Shown here one piece after another: positions 6,823 through 14,957 of a stretch of DNA of 24,248 nt (the first letter of the stretch is position 1; each line of letters starts with the position of its first letter). The DNA comes from CAKSQF01 sp051867925 (GTDB lineage Bacteria; Bacillota; Clostridia; Oscillospirales; CAG-272), in contig JBJDZI010000009.1 in the NCBI GenBank assembly GCA_051867925.1, positions 1 to 24,248 on the forward strand, written 5' to 3'. The position numbers and the translations under genes were made by a program. A model generated the notes under the pieces. It was not told the origin of the DNA and did no database searches. It worked only from the letters and a program-made list of their open reading frames with translations.

Positions 6823-7947
6823 ATGGCTGAAGCAAAAAGAGACTATTACGAAGTGCTGGGACTGCAAAAAGGCGCTTCGGACGACGAGATCAAAAAAGCC
6901 TATCGCAAGATGGCTAAGCAATATCATCCCGACCTGCACCCCGGTGACAAGGAAGCGGAAAAATGCTTCAAGGAGGTCAACGAAGCCTACGAAGTGCTGT
7001 CGGATCCTGATAAAAAGGCGCGCTACGATCAGTACGGACACGCAGGCGTAGATCCCAATATGGGCGCGGGCGCAGGCGGATTCGGCGGAGGTTTTACTGC
7101 GGATTTCGGAGATCTGGGGGACATCTTCTCCAGCTTTTTCGGCGGTGGCGGATCTTCAAGCGCACGTCGGAACGGACCTACCCGCGGTGAGGATCTGGAG
7201 GCACAGGTCACCATTTCCTTCGAAGAGGCGGTGTTCGGCTGTAAGAAAGAGATCACCTATAATCGAATCGAAAAATGTTCCGACTGTAAGGGAAGCGGTG
7301 CGGTTGCAGGTAGTTCGCCCGAGACCTGTACTCAATGTAACGGTCAGGGACAGATCCGCGTGACCCAGCAGACCTTTATGGGTGTGATGCAAACTACCAA
7401 AGCCTGCCCCACCTGCCACGGAACCGGTAAGATCATCAAAAACCCCTGCTCCAATTGCCGCGGTACCGGTATGGTGCGTCTGAGAAAAAAGTTGGAGGTT
7501 TCCATCCCCGCAGGAATCGACGACGGTCAGCAGATCCGTCTGTCCGGGCAGGGGTCTGAGGGCAGAAACGGCGGTCCTGCAGGCAATCTGTACATCACCG
7601 TACACGTTCGCCCCCACGCATTCTTCGAGCGGGACGGTGTCAACGTCTACTGTGACGTGCCTGTCACCTTCACCGAAGCCGCGCTGGGCGCGGAAATCGA
7701 GGTTCCCGTGCTGGAGGGCGGTACTACGCAGTACAAGATCCCCGCAGGTACCCAGACCCACACCCAATTCACCCTCCGCGGCAAAGGCATCCGTCAGGTC
7801 AACGGCAGAGGTACGGGCGATCTGATCTTCCGTGCCGTAGTGGAGACTCCGAAAAATCTGAACAATGAACAAAAAGAACTTCTGCGGAAACTGGAAGAGA
7901 GTTTCGAAGGCAACAAAAAGGGCTTTTTCGGCAAAAGAAAGAAGTAA
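6823..7947 (+). CDS. dnaJ: Chaperone protein DnaJ (Hsp40, type I)
   Basis: DnaJ delivers substrates to DnaK and stimulates its ATPase. The 374-residue protein starts at the ATG preceded by AAGGAGA (6810-6816). An in-frame ATG at 6787 lies within the intercistronic hairpin and lacks a ribosome site. The domains are the J domain (about 1-70) with HPD at 35-37, a Gly/Phe-rich linker (GAGAGGFGGGFTADFG, then IFSSFFGGGG), and four zinc-binding repeats, CSDCKGSG, CTQCNGQG, CPTCHGTG and CSNCRGTG. The two beta-domains of the C-terminus carry IPAGIDDGQQIRLSGQG and FTLRGKGI. All parts of a full type I DnaJ are present. prmA starts 14 bp downstream. Confidence 0.98.
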   Translation: MAEAKRDYYEVLGLQKGASDDEIKKAYRKMAKQYHPDLHPGDKEAEKCFKEVNEAYEVLSDPDKKARYDQYGHAGVDPNMGAGAGGFGGGFTADFGDLGDIFSSFFGGGGSSSARRNGPTRGEDLEAQVTISFEEAVFGCKKEITYNRIEKCSDCKGSGAVAGSSPETCTQCNGQGQIRVTQQTFMGVMQTTKACPTCHGTGKIIKNPCSNCRGTGMVRLRKKLEVSIPAGIDDGQQIRLSGQGSEGRNGGPAGNLYITVHVRPHAFFERDGVNVYCDVPVTFTEAALGAEIEVPVLEGGTTQYKIPAGTQTHTQFTLRGKGIRQVNGRGTGDLIFRAVVETPKNLNNEQKELLRKLEESFEGNKKGFFGKRKK

Positions 7948-7961
7948 GAAAGGCATAAACT

Positions 7962-8879
7962 ATGGAATGGACTCAAATTAAAGTGACCTGCGCGCAGAAG
8001 GATCTGGACGAGGTTGCCGCGGTGATGTGTATGCTGGACAACGGTCTGATGATTGAGGACTATTCCGACATCGAGGAAAATCTGATGTCGGTCTACGGCG
8101 AACTGATCGACGACAGCATCCTCCACGCGGACAAGCAGAAGGCAGCGGTCAGCATCTTCGTCCCCGAAGAGAAGCACTATCCCGAATATATCGCCTTTCT
8201 GAAGGATCGCTTCACCGCACTTTCCCTGCAGACCGATATCAGCATCGAGGGTCTGCAGGAAGAGGACTGGGCAAACGCGTGGCGAGCTTATTATCAGCCT
8301 GTTCACATCGGTGAGCGGTTGGTGGTGGTTCCTGCATGGCAGAAATACGAAGCGGGGCCCGAAGAAGTCACCATTCTGATGGATCCGGGAATGGCGTTCG
8401 GCACCGGCACTCACGAAACCACCCGTCTGTGCGCCGCCATGGTGGAAAAGCATATGCCATCGAACGCCCGCGTACTGGACGTGGGAACTGGAAGCGGCAT
8501 CCTGTCGCTCTTTGCGCTGAAACTGGGTGCGGCATCGGCGAATGCTTACGATATTGATCCCGTAGCCGTCAGAGTGGCGATTGAAAACGCCAAGGACAAC
8601 GGCGTGGAGCATTTCTCCTGCGGCGTGTCCGACCTGCTGGCGGGCGTTGACCTGTCCGAAGGGCAGTACGATTTCGCTATGGCGAACATCGTGGCGGATA
8701 TTCTGATCCGAATGTCCGAAAACATTGCCGATTATCTGAAGGACGGCGCAAAACTGGTCTGCTCCGGCATCATCGAGGGCAGATGGCAGGACGTGCGCGA
8801 AGCCATGGAAGCACACGGGCTGACTCTTTGTGACGAAGGCAGTGAGAATGACTGGAAAGTTCTCGTGTTTGTGAAATAA
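7962..8879 (+). CDS. prmA: Ribosomal protein L11 methyltransferase PrmA
   Basis: PrmA trimethylates ribosomal protein L11 using S-adenosylmethionine. The 305-residue protein has an N-terminal L11-recognition domain (about 1-100), the linker motif WANAWRAYYQPVHIG, then the Rossmann methyltransferase domain. The latter shows DPGMAFGTGTHETTRLC, the SAM-binding VLDVGTGSGILSLFA, YDIDPVAVR and the family motif MANIVADIL. AGAAAGG precedes the start with about ten bases between. Its place directly behind dnaJ is common in Firmicutes, so it is probably co-induced by heat through HrcA. No convincing terminator follows before the next promoter at 8924. Confidence 0.96.
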   Translation: MEWTQIKVTCAQKDLDEVAAVMCMLDNGLMIEDYSDIEENLMSVYGELIDDSILHADKQKAAVSIFVPEEKHYPEYIAFLKDRFTALSLQTDISIEGLQEEDWANAWRAYYQPVHIGERLVVVPAWQKYEAGPEEVTILMDPGMAFGTGTHETTRLCAAMVEKHMPSNARVLDVGTGSGILSLFALKLGAASANAYDIDPVAVRVAIENAKDNGVEHFSCGVSDLLAGVDLSEGQYDFAMANIVADILIRMSENIADYLKDGAKLVCSGIIEGRWQDVREAMEAHGLTLCDEGSENDWKVLVFVK

Positions 8880-8923
8880 TTACGGTTTTTCGTCCGGAAA
8901 ACATAAAATATTCTACGCATCTA

Positions 8924-8952
8924 TTGACAAGATCGGGAATTGGTGCTATAAT
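8924..8952 (+). promoter_or_regulatory. Near-perfect promoter of the Thr-rich lipoprotein gene
   Basis: TTGACA (8924-8929) and TATAAT (8947-8952) are both exact consensus with a 17-bp spacer, and TGC precedes the -10 box, giving an extended -10. Predicted transcription start is near 8959-8960. Confidence 0.9.
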
Positions 8953-8960
8953 ATCGTCAA

Positions 8961-9002
8961 ATGAATGCCGCCGGCACAGTTGCGGCTCATAAAGAGAGGT
9001 AG
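8961..9002 (+). other. Candidate leaderless 13-codon ORF ahead of the lipoprotein
   Basis: The ATG at 8961 lies one or two bases from the predicted transcription start and opens the frame MNAAGTVAAHKER, which stops at TAG 9000-9002. Its last codons GAG AGG form the Shine-Dalgarno sequence (8994-8999) of the gene starting at 9009, in the same frame. Translation of this short ORF would therefore cover or expose that ribosome site. It could equally be chance; there is no homology to judge by. Confidence 0.3.
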
Positions 9003-9008
9003 TTTACA

Positions 9009-9440
9009 ATGAAGCATATTCTGATGGGTACCACAGTGGCGTTGCTTCTGCTGCTGACGGTTTCGTTTTGTATCGTTTCCTGTAGGGACAATACCTCCGC
9101 AGATACGACGACTGCAGTCACCACGGTTGATGACTCCAACCCCACCACCACTACTACGACGGTAACTACCGCATCGGGCGATCCTGCCACCACCACCAAG
9201 ACTCCCAACAGCGAGCCTGTGGTCACTACAACCACCGTTACCGAGAAGCAGACGACTCCCGCGACTCCCACCACGACTGTACAGCCTACGGATAAGCCTA
9301 CCACCACCACCACGAAGGCTCCCGCAACCGATGCGCCTAAACCTCCCGTGACTACTACCTCCAACTCTCTGCAGGTAGGTCAGGATGATAACGATTCTGA
9401 TTGGAGCGATCTGATCCCTATGGGATCCGACGCGCAGTAA
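9009..9440 (+). CDS. Small threonine-rich lipoprotein of unknown function
   Basis: I do not recognise a family. The 143-residue protein has a lipoprotein signal: a hydrophobic stretch (about 9-22) and lipobox IVSC with Cys25 as the lipidation site. Residues 30-117 are low-complexity Thr/Pro/Ala with many runs of three to six threonines, a likely extended surface linker or O-glycosylation region. The last 25 residues are acidic (GQDDNDSDWSDLIPMG) with no folded domain visible. GAGAGG (8994-8999) precedes the start by nine bases. The gene is monocistronic, with its own strong promoter and terminator, which suggests high expression. A surface spacer or structural role is inference only. Confidence 0.8.
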   Translation: MKHILMGTTVALLLLLTVSFCIVSCRDNTSADTTTAVTTVDDSNPTTTTTTVTTASGDPATTTKTPNSEPVVTTTTVTEKQTTPATPTTTVQPTDKPTTTTTKAPATDAPKPPVTTTSNSLQVGQDDNDSDWSDLIPMGSDAQ

Positions 9441-9450
9441 TCTGACTTTC

Positions 9451-9483
9451 GAAAACTCCCCCGAGGGGGAGTTTTCTTTTTCA
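9451..9483 (+). terminator. Strong intrinsic terminator of the Thr-rich lipoprotein gene
   Basis: GAAAACTCCCC (9451-9461) and GGGGAGTTTTC (9466-9476) form an 11-bp perfect stem with a four-base loop, followed by TTTTTCATTT. It starts 10 bp after the stop codon. Confidence 0.95.
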
Positions 9484-9508
9484 TTTCGCCCGCGCCATCA
9501 CTTGGGAC

Positions 9509-9537
9509 TTGACAAACGGCGGATTTTTTGGTACAAT
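9509..9537 (+). promoter_or_regulatory. Promoter of the topoisomerase gene (and probably addBA)
   Basis: TTGACA (9509-9514) and TACAAT (9532-9537) are spaced by 17 bp. The predicted start near 9544 leaves a leader of about 60 nt before the ATG at 9605, which has AAAGGA (9591-9596) as its ribosome site. Confidence 0.85.
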
Positions 9538-9604
9538 AAATCAATACCCAAAAACGATTGAAACTTACGAATAGCATTGATTAACAGATTAAAGGACGGA
9601 TAGT

Positions 9605-11608
9605 ATGGCAACTAAAAAAACAACGCCGCAGGCTTACGGTGATCAGAGCATTCAGCAGCTCAAGGGCGCAGATCGCGTGCGTAAACGCCCTGCGGTTATC
9701 TTCGGCTCTGACGGGCTGGATGGCTGTGAGCAGGCGTTTTTCGAGATTCTTTCCAACTCGGTAGACGAAGCCAGAGAAGGCTTCGGCAACGCGATCCGCA
9801 TCACCGTTTTCAAGGATCACTCCATTGAAGTGGAAGATTCGGGACGCGGCGTGCCACTGGGGTATAACGAAAAAGAAAAACGCTGGAACTGGGATCTGAT
9901 TTTCTGCGAACTGTACGCAGGCGGCAAATACGAGAACAACAATGAGGGTGCAGTCTACCAGTATTCGCTGGGTACCAACGGCCTCGGCGCTTGCTCCACC
10001 CAGTACGCCAGCTCCTATATGACCGTCCGTTCCTACGACGGGAAGAATCTGTCCGAGATCCACTTCAAAAAGGGAAATCCCGACGGTGAACTGACGGTGA
10101 ATCCCATCCCCCGAAACTCCGAGAAGAAGCGGGGAACAGTCATCCGCTGGCTCCCCGATCTGGATGTGTTCAAGGCCATCGATATTCCGCAGGAGTTTTT
10201 CGTGGAGACGCTGAAGCGGCAGGCGGTGGTCAATGCAGGTCTGCACTTTATCCTGCGGCTGGAAGAGAGTGACGGCTTCCGCGAAACGGAATATTACTAC
10301 GAAAAGGGAATCGTCGACCGCGTGACCGAACTGGCAGGGGAGAAGACCATTACCACCCCCTACTACGCTCAAAAGGAGACCTCCGGCAGAGACCGTGAGG
10401 ATCTACCTGCCTATAAATTGAAGATGGAAGTGGGTTTCTGCTTCTCCAATTCCGCCGAGATTATCGAGTATTACCACAACTCCAGCTGGCTGGAGCATGG
10501 TGGCTCTCCCGACAAAGCCACCCGTTCTGCCTTCGTGTCGGGCATAGACAAGTATCTGAAGGCAACCGGCAAATACAAGAAAAACGAGAGCAAAGTCACC
10601 TTTGCCGATATCGAAGACAGTCTGGTGCTGGTCAGCAGTAGTTTCTCCACCTCCACCAGCTACGCCAACCAGACCAAAAAAGCAATCACCAACAGTTTCA
10701 TCGCCTCTGCCATGACAGAGTTTTTGCGCCAGCAACTGGAGGTCTACTTTGCCGAAAATCCGCTGGATGCCGAGCGCATCGCGGGTCAGATCCTTCTGAA
10801 TAAGCGGAGCCGTGAGGCGGCTGAGAACACACGTCTGGACGTGAAGAAGAAACTGGCGGGCAATACCGATATGTCCAACCGTGTGGAGAAGTTCGTGGCT
10901 TGCCGTTCCAAGGATCCCAGTCGCCGCGAACTGTACATCGTGGAGGGTGACTCCGCGATGACTTCCTGTAAACTGGGAAGAAGCGCAGAGTTCCAAGCCA
11001 TCATCCCTGTCCGCGGTAAGACGCTGAACTGTCTAAAATCCACCTACGATAAAATCTTCAAGAATGAAATCATCACCGATCTGCTGAAAGTCATCGGTTG
11101 CGGCGCAGAGGTCAAGACCAAAGAGAAGGATGTTTCGCCCTTCGATCTGGATGCGCTGAAGTGGGATAAGATCATTATCTGCACCGACGCTGATGTGGAC
11201 GGCTATCAGATTCGCGCGCTTTTGCTGACGCTCTTCTACCGCCTGCTCCCCACGCTGCTGAAAATCGGAAAGGTCTACATCGCCGAATCGCCGCTGTACG
11301 AGATCAACACCAAGGACGACACCTATTTCGCCTACGACGAAAAGGAGCGTGCCGCGATCATCGCGCAGTTGGAGGAGGACAAGAAGAAGTACACCGTCCA
11401 GCGCTCCAAAGGTCTTGGTGAAAACGAGCCTGAGATGATGTGGAAGACCACCATGAATCCCGCCACCCGACGGCTGATCCGCGTTTGCGAATCGGAGGCA
11501 AAGGAGACTGCCGCGCTGATGGACATCCTTCTGGGCGACAATCTGGAAGGCAGAAAGCAGTTTATCGCCGAACACGGCGCAGAGTATTTGGCGGATATCG
11601 ACGTATAA
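9605..11608 (+). CDS. Divergent type IIA DNA topoisomerase subunit B (ParE/GyrB-like)
   Basis: This is the ATPase and TOPRIM subunit of a type IIA topoisomerase, which passes one duplex through another with an A subunit. The 667 residues show the GHKL ATP site: EILSNSVDEA (Glu47, Asn51), VEDSGRGVP (Asp78), GGKYENN and GTNGLGA (about 124-130), with the QTK loop as ANQTKKAI. The TOPRIM domain has Glu447 in VEGDSAMTSCK and DADVDG at 528-533, and QRSKGLGE and the closing LADIDV are in place. Catalytic residues are kept, but several normally invariant stretches differ: EGDSAMTS instead of EGDSAGGS, ADVDGYQIR instead of ADVDGAHIR, and a rewritten ATP-lid region. It is therefore not the housekeeping GyrB. 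No gyrA/parC-like gene lies next to it in the window. Confidence 0.9.
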   Translation: MATKKTTPQAYGDQSIQQLKGADRVRKRPAVIFGSDGLDGCEQAFFEILSNSVDEAREGFGNAIRITVFKDHSIEVEDSGRGVPLGYNEKEKRWNWDLIFCELYAGGKYENNNEGAVYQYSLGTNGLGACSTQYASSYMTVRSYDGKNLSEIHFKKGNPDGELTVNPIPRNSEKKRGTVIRWLPDLDVFKAIDIPQEFFVETLKRQAVVNAGLHFILRLEESDGFRETEYYYEKGIVDRVTELAGEKTITTPYYAQKETSGRDREDLPAYKLKMEVGFCFSNSAEIIEYYHNSSWLEHGGSPDKATRSAFVSGIDKYLKATGKYKKNESKVTFADIEDSLVLVSSSFSTSTSYANQTKKAITNSFIASAMTEFLRQQLEVYFAENPLDAERIAGQILLNKRSREAAENTRLDVKKKLAGNTDMSNRVEKFVACRSKDPSRRELYIVEGDSAMTSCKLGRSAEFQAIIPVRGKTLNCLKSTYDKIFKNEIITDLLKVIGCGAEVKTKEKDVSPFDLDALKWDKIIICTDADVDGYQIRALLLTLFYRLLPTLLKIGKVYIAESPLYEINTKDDTYFAYDEKERAAIIAQLEEDKKKYTVQRSKGLGENEPEMMWKTTMNPATRRLIRVCESEAKETAALMDILLGDNLEGRKQFIAEHGAEYLADIDV

Positions 11609-11620
11609 CCGAAGTTTTTG

Positions 11621-11687
11621 AAGGTGCCGGGCGTTTTTCGAAATCTCTCAGCACCTTGCAAGGGCAAGCCCTTGCGAATCGTTGAGA
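11621..11687 (+). other. Leader with alternative stem-loops before addB
   Basis: Between the topoisomerase stop and addB, AAGGTGC (11621-11627) can pair with GCACCTT (11651-11657). TCTCAGC (11646-11652) can pair with GTTGAGA (11681-11687), counting one G-U. The two helices share bases 11651-11652 and so cannot form together. A third hairpin, GCAAGGG-CAAG-CCCTTGC (11658-11675), lies between. No T-tract follows any of them. Function is unknown. Confidence 0.45.
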
Positions 11688-11709
11688 AAACCCTCAAGAA
11701 AGAATTCCT

Positions 11710-14700
11710 ATGCTTCATTTGATCTACGGACGTGCGGGCAGCGGAAAAACCACTCTGCTCCTGCAAGAATTAAAGGAGACTGCGGACAGGGGCGAACCCT
11801 GTCTGCTTCTGGTGCCCGAACAGCAGGTGCTGGTCTCCGAGCGAACCGTTTGTGAACTGGACATCTCTGCCATTTTGGCAGAGGTGACCAGTTTTCGTCG
11901 TCTTTGCAACAGTATTTTTCGAACCTATGGCGGTCTTTGCTACCGTTACATCGGCAAGGGCGCACGCAAACTGCTTTGCCGGAAGGCACTTCTGCAGTTG
12001 GCACCGCTCCTTTCCTTTGGCGATAAGGGTGCAGACGATCCGGGCAGAGTAGAGCAGTTTTCCTCTGCCATCACCGAGATGACCCTCTATAATCTCACTC
12101 CCGCGCGGTTGTCCGAGGTAGCCCCTCTGCTGGACGGCGCGCTTCGCAAGAAGGTGGAGGATCTGGCAGCGGTGGCGACGCTTTATCAGCATATGCTCCA
12201 TCACGAATACGACGATCCCACGGAGGATCTGACCCGCGCGGCGGAGATTCTGACTGGCAACGATTATTTTGACGGAAAAACGGTATTTATCGACTCCTTT
12301 GCGGGCTATACCCCCCAGCAGGCAGATCTGCTTCGCCCTTTGTTTGCCCAAAGCAAGGAGGTCTATCTGACCATCCCCTGCCTGCCGGGCGGTGACGGTT
12401 GGTTATTTGAAAAGCCTGCCGCCGCAGAGCGGTACGTACTGGATATTGCCGAGCGCGCGGGCTGTCCCGTGGTGCGAGAAGCGGTGCTGGAGGACTGCCT
12501 GCGGGCAGAATCCCCCGATCTTGCCTATCTTGCCACCCATTTGTGGGGCAAACGGGAAACGCCTCCCCCTGCGCAGTCGGTGGAACTGTATGAATGTGCC
12601 GACCTCTTTGAAGAAACGGACGCTGCCGCCGCACGGGTGGCGAGGTTGGTTCGGGAGGGCGCACGCTACGGCGATATCGCCGTCATCGCCCGCTCTGCCG
12701 AGCGTTACGACGGCATTCTCGACAGTGCGCTGGAACGCTACGGTATCCCCTATTATACCGCCCGTCGGCGGGACATCGCCACCATGCCCGAAATTCGGCT
12801 GGTCAGTGCCGCTCTGGCAGTCGCCGCCTACGATTTCCAAACCGAGGACGTGATCGCCTACCTGCGTACCTATCTGACCGATCTGTCCCCCGATGAATGC
12901 GATCCCGTGGAGGAGTATGCCTATCTTTGGAAGATTCGCGGCAAGCGGTGGCGGGATGATATCCCGTGGAATATGAATCCCCGCGGATTTGTCGAGGATT
13001 TTACCGACGAAGACCAGGAAAAACTGGATCGGCTCAACGCGCTCCGGGCGCGATTCGTGCCGCCGTTGGCGGCTTTTTGTCGGGCGTTTGACCATCGTCC
13101 CACCGTTCGGTCGGTGTCGGAGGCACTTTATCGTTTCCTCTGCGACCTACATATTCCCGAAAAATTAGAGGCGTCCGCCGGGGAGAACCGCCGTCGCGGC
13201 AATCGGATGTTGGCAGACACCCAAACGCAGGTCTGGAACTGTCTCATGGATGCGCTAGATCAACTGGTCTGCATCTCGGGCGACGAGACTGCCGATCCTG
13301 CCTTGTATCTGCGACTGCTCACGCTCCTGCTGAAGGAGAGCGACATCGGTACCATCCCATCGGGGCAGGATCAGGTGACCGTCGGCTCTGCCAATCTGCT
13401 TCGCGGCACGGGGATCCGTCACGCCGTGATCTTAGGCGTATCCGAGGGCGTGTTCCCCGCAAGAGACGGTGGAGGCGGTTACTTTGACGACCGCGAACGC
13501 GCAGAACTGGCGGAAAATCAGCTGACCGTCGCCGAGGGCGGGGAAGCGCTGATCTATGACGAGTTATACTATTTCTATACGGCGGTCTGTTTCCCCTCCC
13601 GCTCGCTTGCGGTCAGCTATACCGCCGCTGAGGGTGCATCTATGGCGGTGCGGGAACTGCGGGAACTGTTCCCCGATCTGACGCCGATCCGTCCCTCCCT
13701 TTGGGGGGCGGAGGAGTGGGTTTCCACCAAAGACAGCGCGCTGTTTTACGGACTTACCCACCGCGACGATCCCATCGGTGGTGCGCTGCTTGCAAAGTTG
13801 CGGGAGGAAACTTCCGCAGAGGGGCGCATCCGCGCCGCTGAAGAGGGAGTGACGGTAGGCAAATGCCGTCTGTCCGACGAACTGATGGATCGGATCGTTC
13901 CCCACAGAATGGAACTTTCTCCCTCGCGACTGGAGCGGTATGTGAACTGTCCCTTCTCCTACTTTTGCAGTAGCGTTCTGCGCCTTAGTGAGCCGCAAAG
14001 CGGTGAGTTTCGAAGCAATGACGTGGGCACTTTCATCCACAAACTGTTGGAGGATCTTGTGCCGAAGATGGCGGCAGATGCGGCGTCCTATTCCGACGAG
14101 GCGCTGGACGCCATGGTGGTCGAGGAGATCGAGGGTTACCGTCGGAAACTGCTCCGCGATTGGCAGGATCCCCGACTGGAGCGAATGTTCGAGCGTTCCC
14201 GCCCCTTTGCAAATCTGTTGCTTAGGCGATTCCGCGAAGAATTCAAGGAAGTGCAGTTCCGCCCCGTTGCCTGTGAGGTGGCGATCGGCTTTGGCGGTGT
14301 TCCTGCGCTTCAGATTCCGCTGGAGAACGGCGGCAGTGTGAGCGTGCGGGGCATTGTGGATCGCGTGGACTGCTGTGAGCAAAACGGTGCTTACTACCTG
14401 CGGGTAGTGGATTATAAAACCTATCAGAAAGCCTTTTCCCGAGATGAAGTCGCCAAGGGATTGGACACGCAGATGCTCCTCTATCTCTACTCCCTGTGCG
14501 AGAGCCGTGATCGGGAGTTGCTGAACCAATTGGGCATTCCCGATGGAATGACGCCCCGACCCGCAGGCGTTCTCTATCTGAATGTGGGCGTTTCGGGAAT
14601 CCCTTCCGATGCCGCCGACTCACCCGAGGGTGGAGTGAATCGCTACTTCGGTGCCAGCGGGCTGGTATTGCAGGACGAGGATCTTGCGCTGATCCACGCC

Positions 14701-14955
14701 ATGGAGCCGAATCTGGCAGGACGGTATACCCCCATTTCCACCACGAAAAAGGGTGGTTTGACTGCGGAATCCTGCCGCTCCATGACCGATGCCGAGGGTT
14801 TTGTCGCTTTGCGGCAGCAGATTTCCGATGTGATCGGAAAGATAGGACAGGACATTCGCGGCGGCATCGCTGATGTGGAACCGCTGTCTGACAAAGATCA
14901 CAACGGCTGTAAATACTGTAAGATGCGCCCGATCTGTCGGCGCAGAAAGGAGTGA
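11710..14955 (+). CDS. addB: ATP-dependent helicase/nuclease AddB subunit
   Basis: AddB pairs with AddA to resect DNA double-strand ends for RecA-dependent recombination; it carries the Chi-scanning inactivated helicase fold and one nuclease domain. The 1081-residue protein starts MLHLIYGRAGSGKTT, with the Walker A at 7-14. The C-terminal RecB-like nuclease holds GTFIHKLLEDL and VVDYKT. The 4Fe-4S cluster ligands are visible as Cys747 (NCPFSYFC) plus Cys1067, Cys1070 and Cys1076 (CKYCKMRPIC), the CxxCx5C spacing known for this family. Only a weak AAGAAAG ribosome site precedes the ATG. The stop lies 2 bp before addA, so the two are translationally linked. Length is a little under the usual 1150. 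Confidence 0.95.
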   Translation: MLHLIYGRAGSGKTTLLLQELKETADRGEPCLLLVPEQQVLVSERTVCELDISAILAEVTSFRRLCNSIFRTYGGLCYRYIGKGARKLLCRKALLQLAPLLSFGDKGADDPGRVEQFSSAITEMTLYNLTPARLSEVAPLLDGALRKKVEDLAAVATLYQHMLHHEYDDPTEDLTRAAEILTGNDYFDGKTVFIDSFAGYTPQQADLLRPLFAQSKEVYLTIPCLPGGDGWLFEKPAAAERYVLDIAERAGCPVVREAVLEDCLRAESPDLAYLATHLWGKRETPPPAQSVELYECADLFEETDAAAARVARLVREGARYGDIAVIARSAERYDGILDSALERYGIPYYTARRRDIATMPEIRLVSAALAVAAYDFQTEDVIAYLRTYLTDLSPDECDPVEEYAYLWKIRGKRWRDDIPWNMNPRGFVEDFTDEDQEKLDRLNALRARFVPPLAAFCRAFDHRPTVRSVSEALYRFLCDLHIPEKLEASAGENRRRGNRMLADTQTQVWNCLMDALDQLVCISGDETADPALYLRLLTLLLKESDIGTIPSGQDQVTVGSANLLRGTGIRHAVILGVSEGVFPARDGGGGYFDDRERAELAENQLTVAEGGEALIYDELYYFYTAVCFPSRSLAVSYTAAEGASMAVRELRELFPDLTPIRPSLWGAEEWVSTKDSALFYGLTHRDDPIGGALLAKLREETSAEGRIRAAEEGVTVGKCRLSDELMDRIVPHRMELSPSRLERYVNCPFSYFCSSVLRLSEPQSGEFRSNDVGTFIHKLLEDLVPKMAADAASYSDEALDAMVVEEIEGYRRKLLRDWQDPRLERMFERSRPFANLLLRRFREEFKEVQFRPVACEVAIGFGGVPALQIPLENGGSVSVRGIVDRVDCCEQNGAYYLRVVDYKTYQKAFSRDEVAKGLDTQMLLYLYSLCESRDRELLNQLGIPDGMTPRPAGVLYLNVGVSGIPSDAADSPEGGVNRYFGASGLVLQDEDLALIHAMEPNLAGRYTPISTTKKGGLTAESCRSMTDAEGFVALRQQISDVIGKIGQDIRGGIADVEPLSDKDHNGCKYCKMRPICRRRKE
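14946..14952 (+). promoter_or_regulatory. Ribosome binding site of addA within the end of addB
   Basis: AAAGGAG lies five bases before the ATG at 14958 and decides it over an in-frame GTG at 14952 that overlaps the site itself. Confidence 0.8.
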
Positions 14956-14957
14956 CC

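Noticed and set aside
4868..6835. 655-residue open frame antisense to the whole of dnaK
   Set aside because: It mirrors dnaK codon by codon, a known effect of biased codon use in dnaK genes. It has no ribosome site or recognisable domain, and dnaK itself is certain.
8883..8903. Weak hairpin GTTTTTC-GTCC-GGAAAAC as terminator for prmA
   Set aside because: It has seven mostly A-T pairs and no T-tract, so it is too weak to call.
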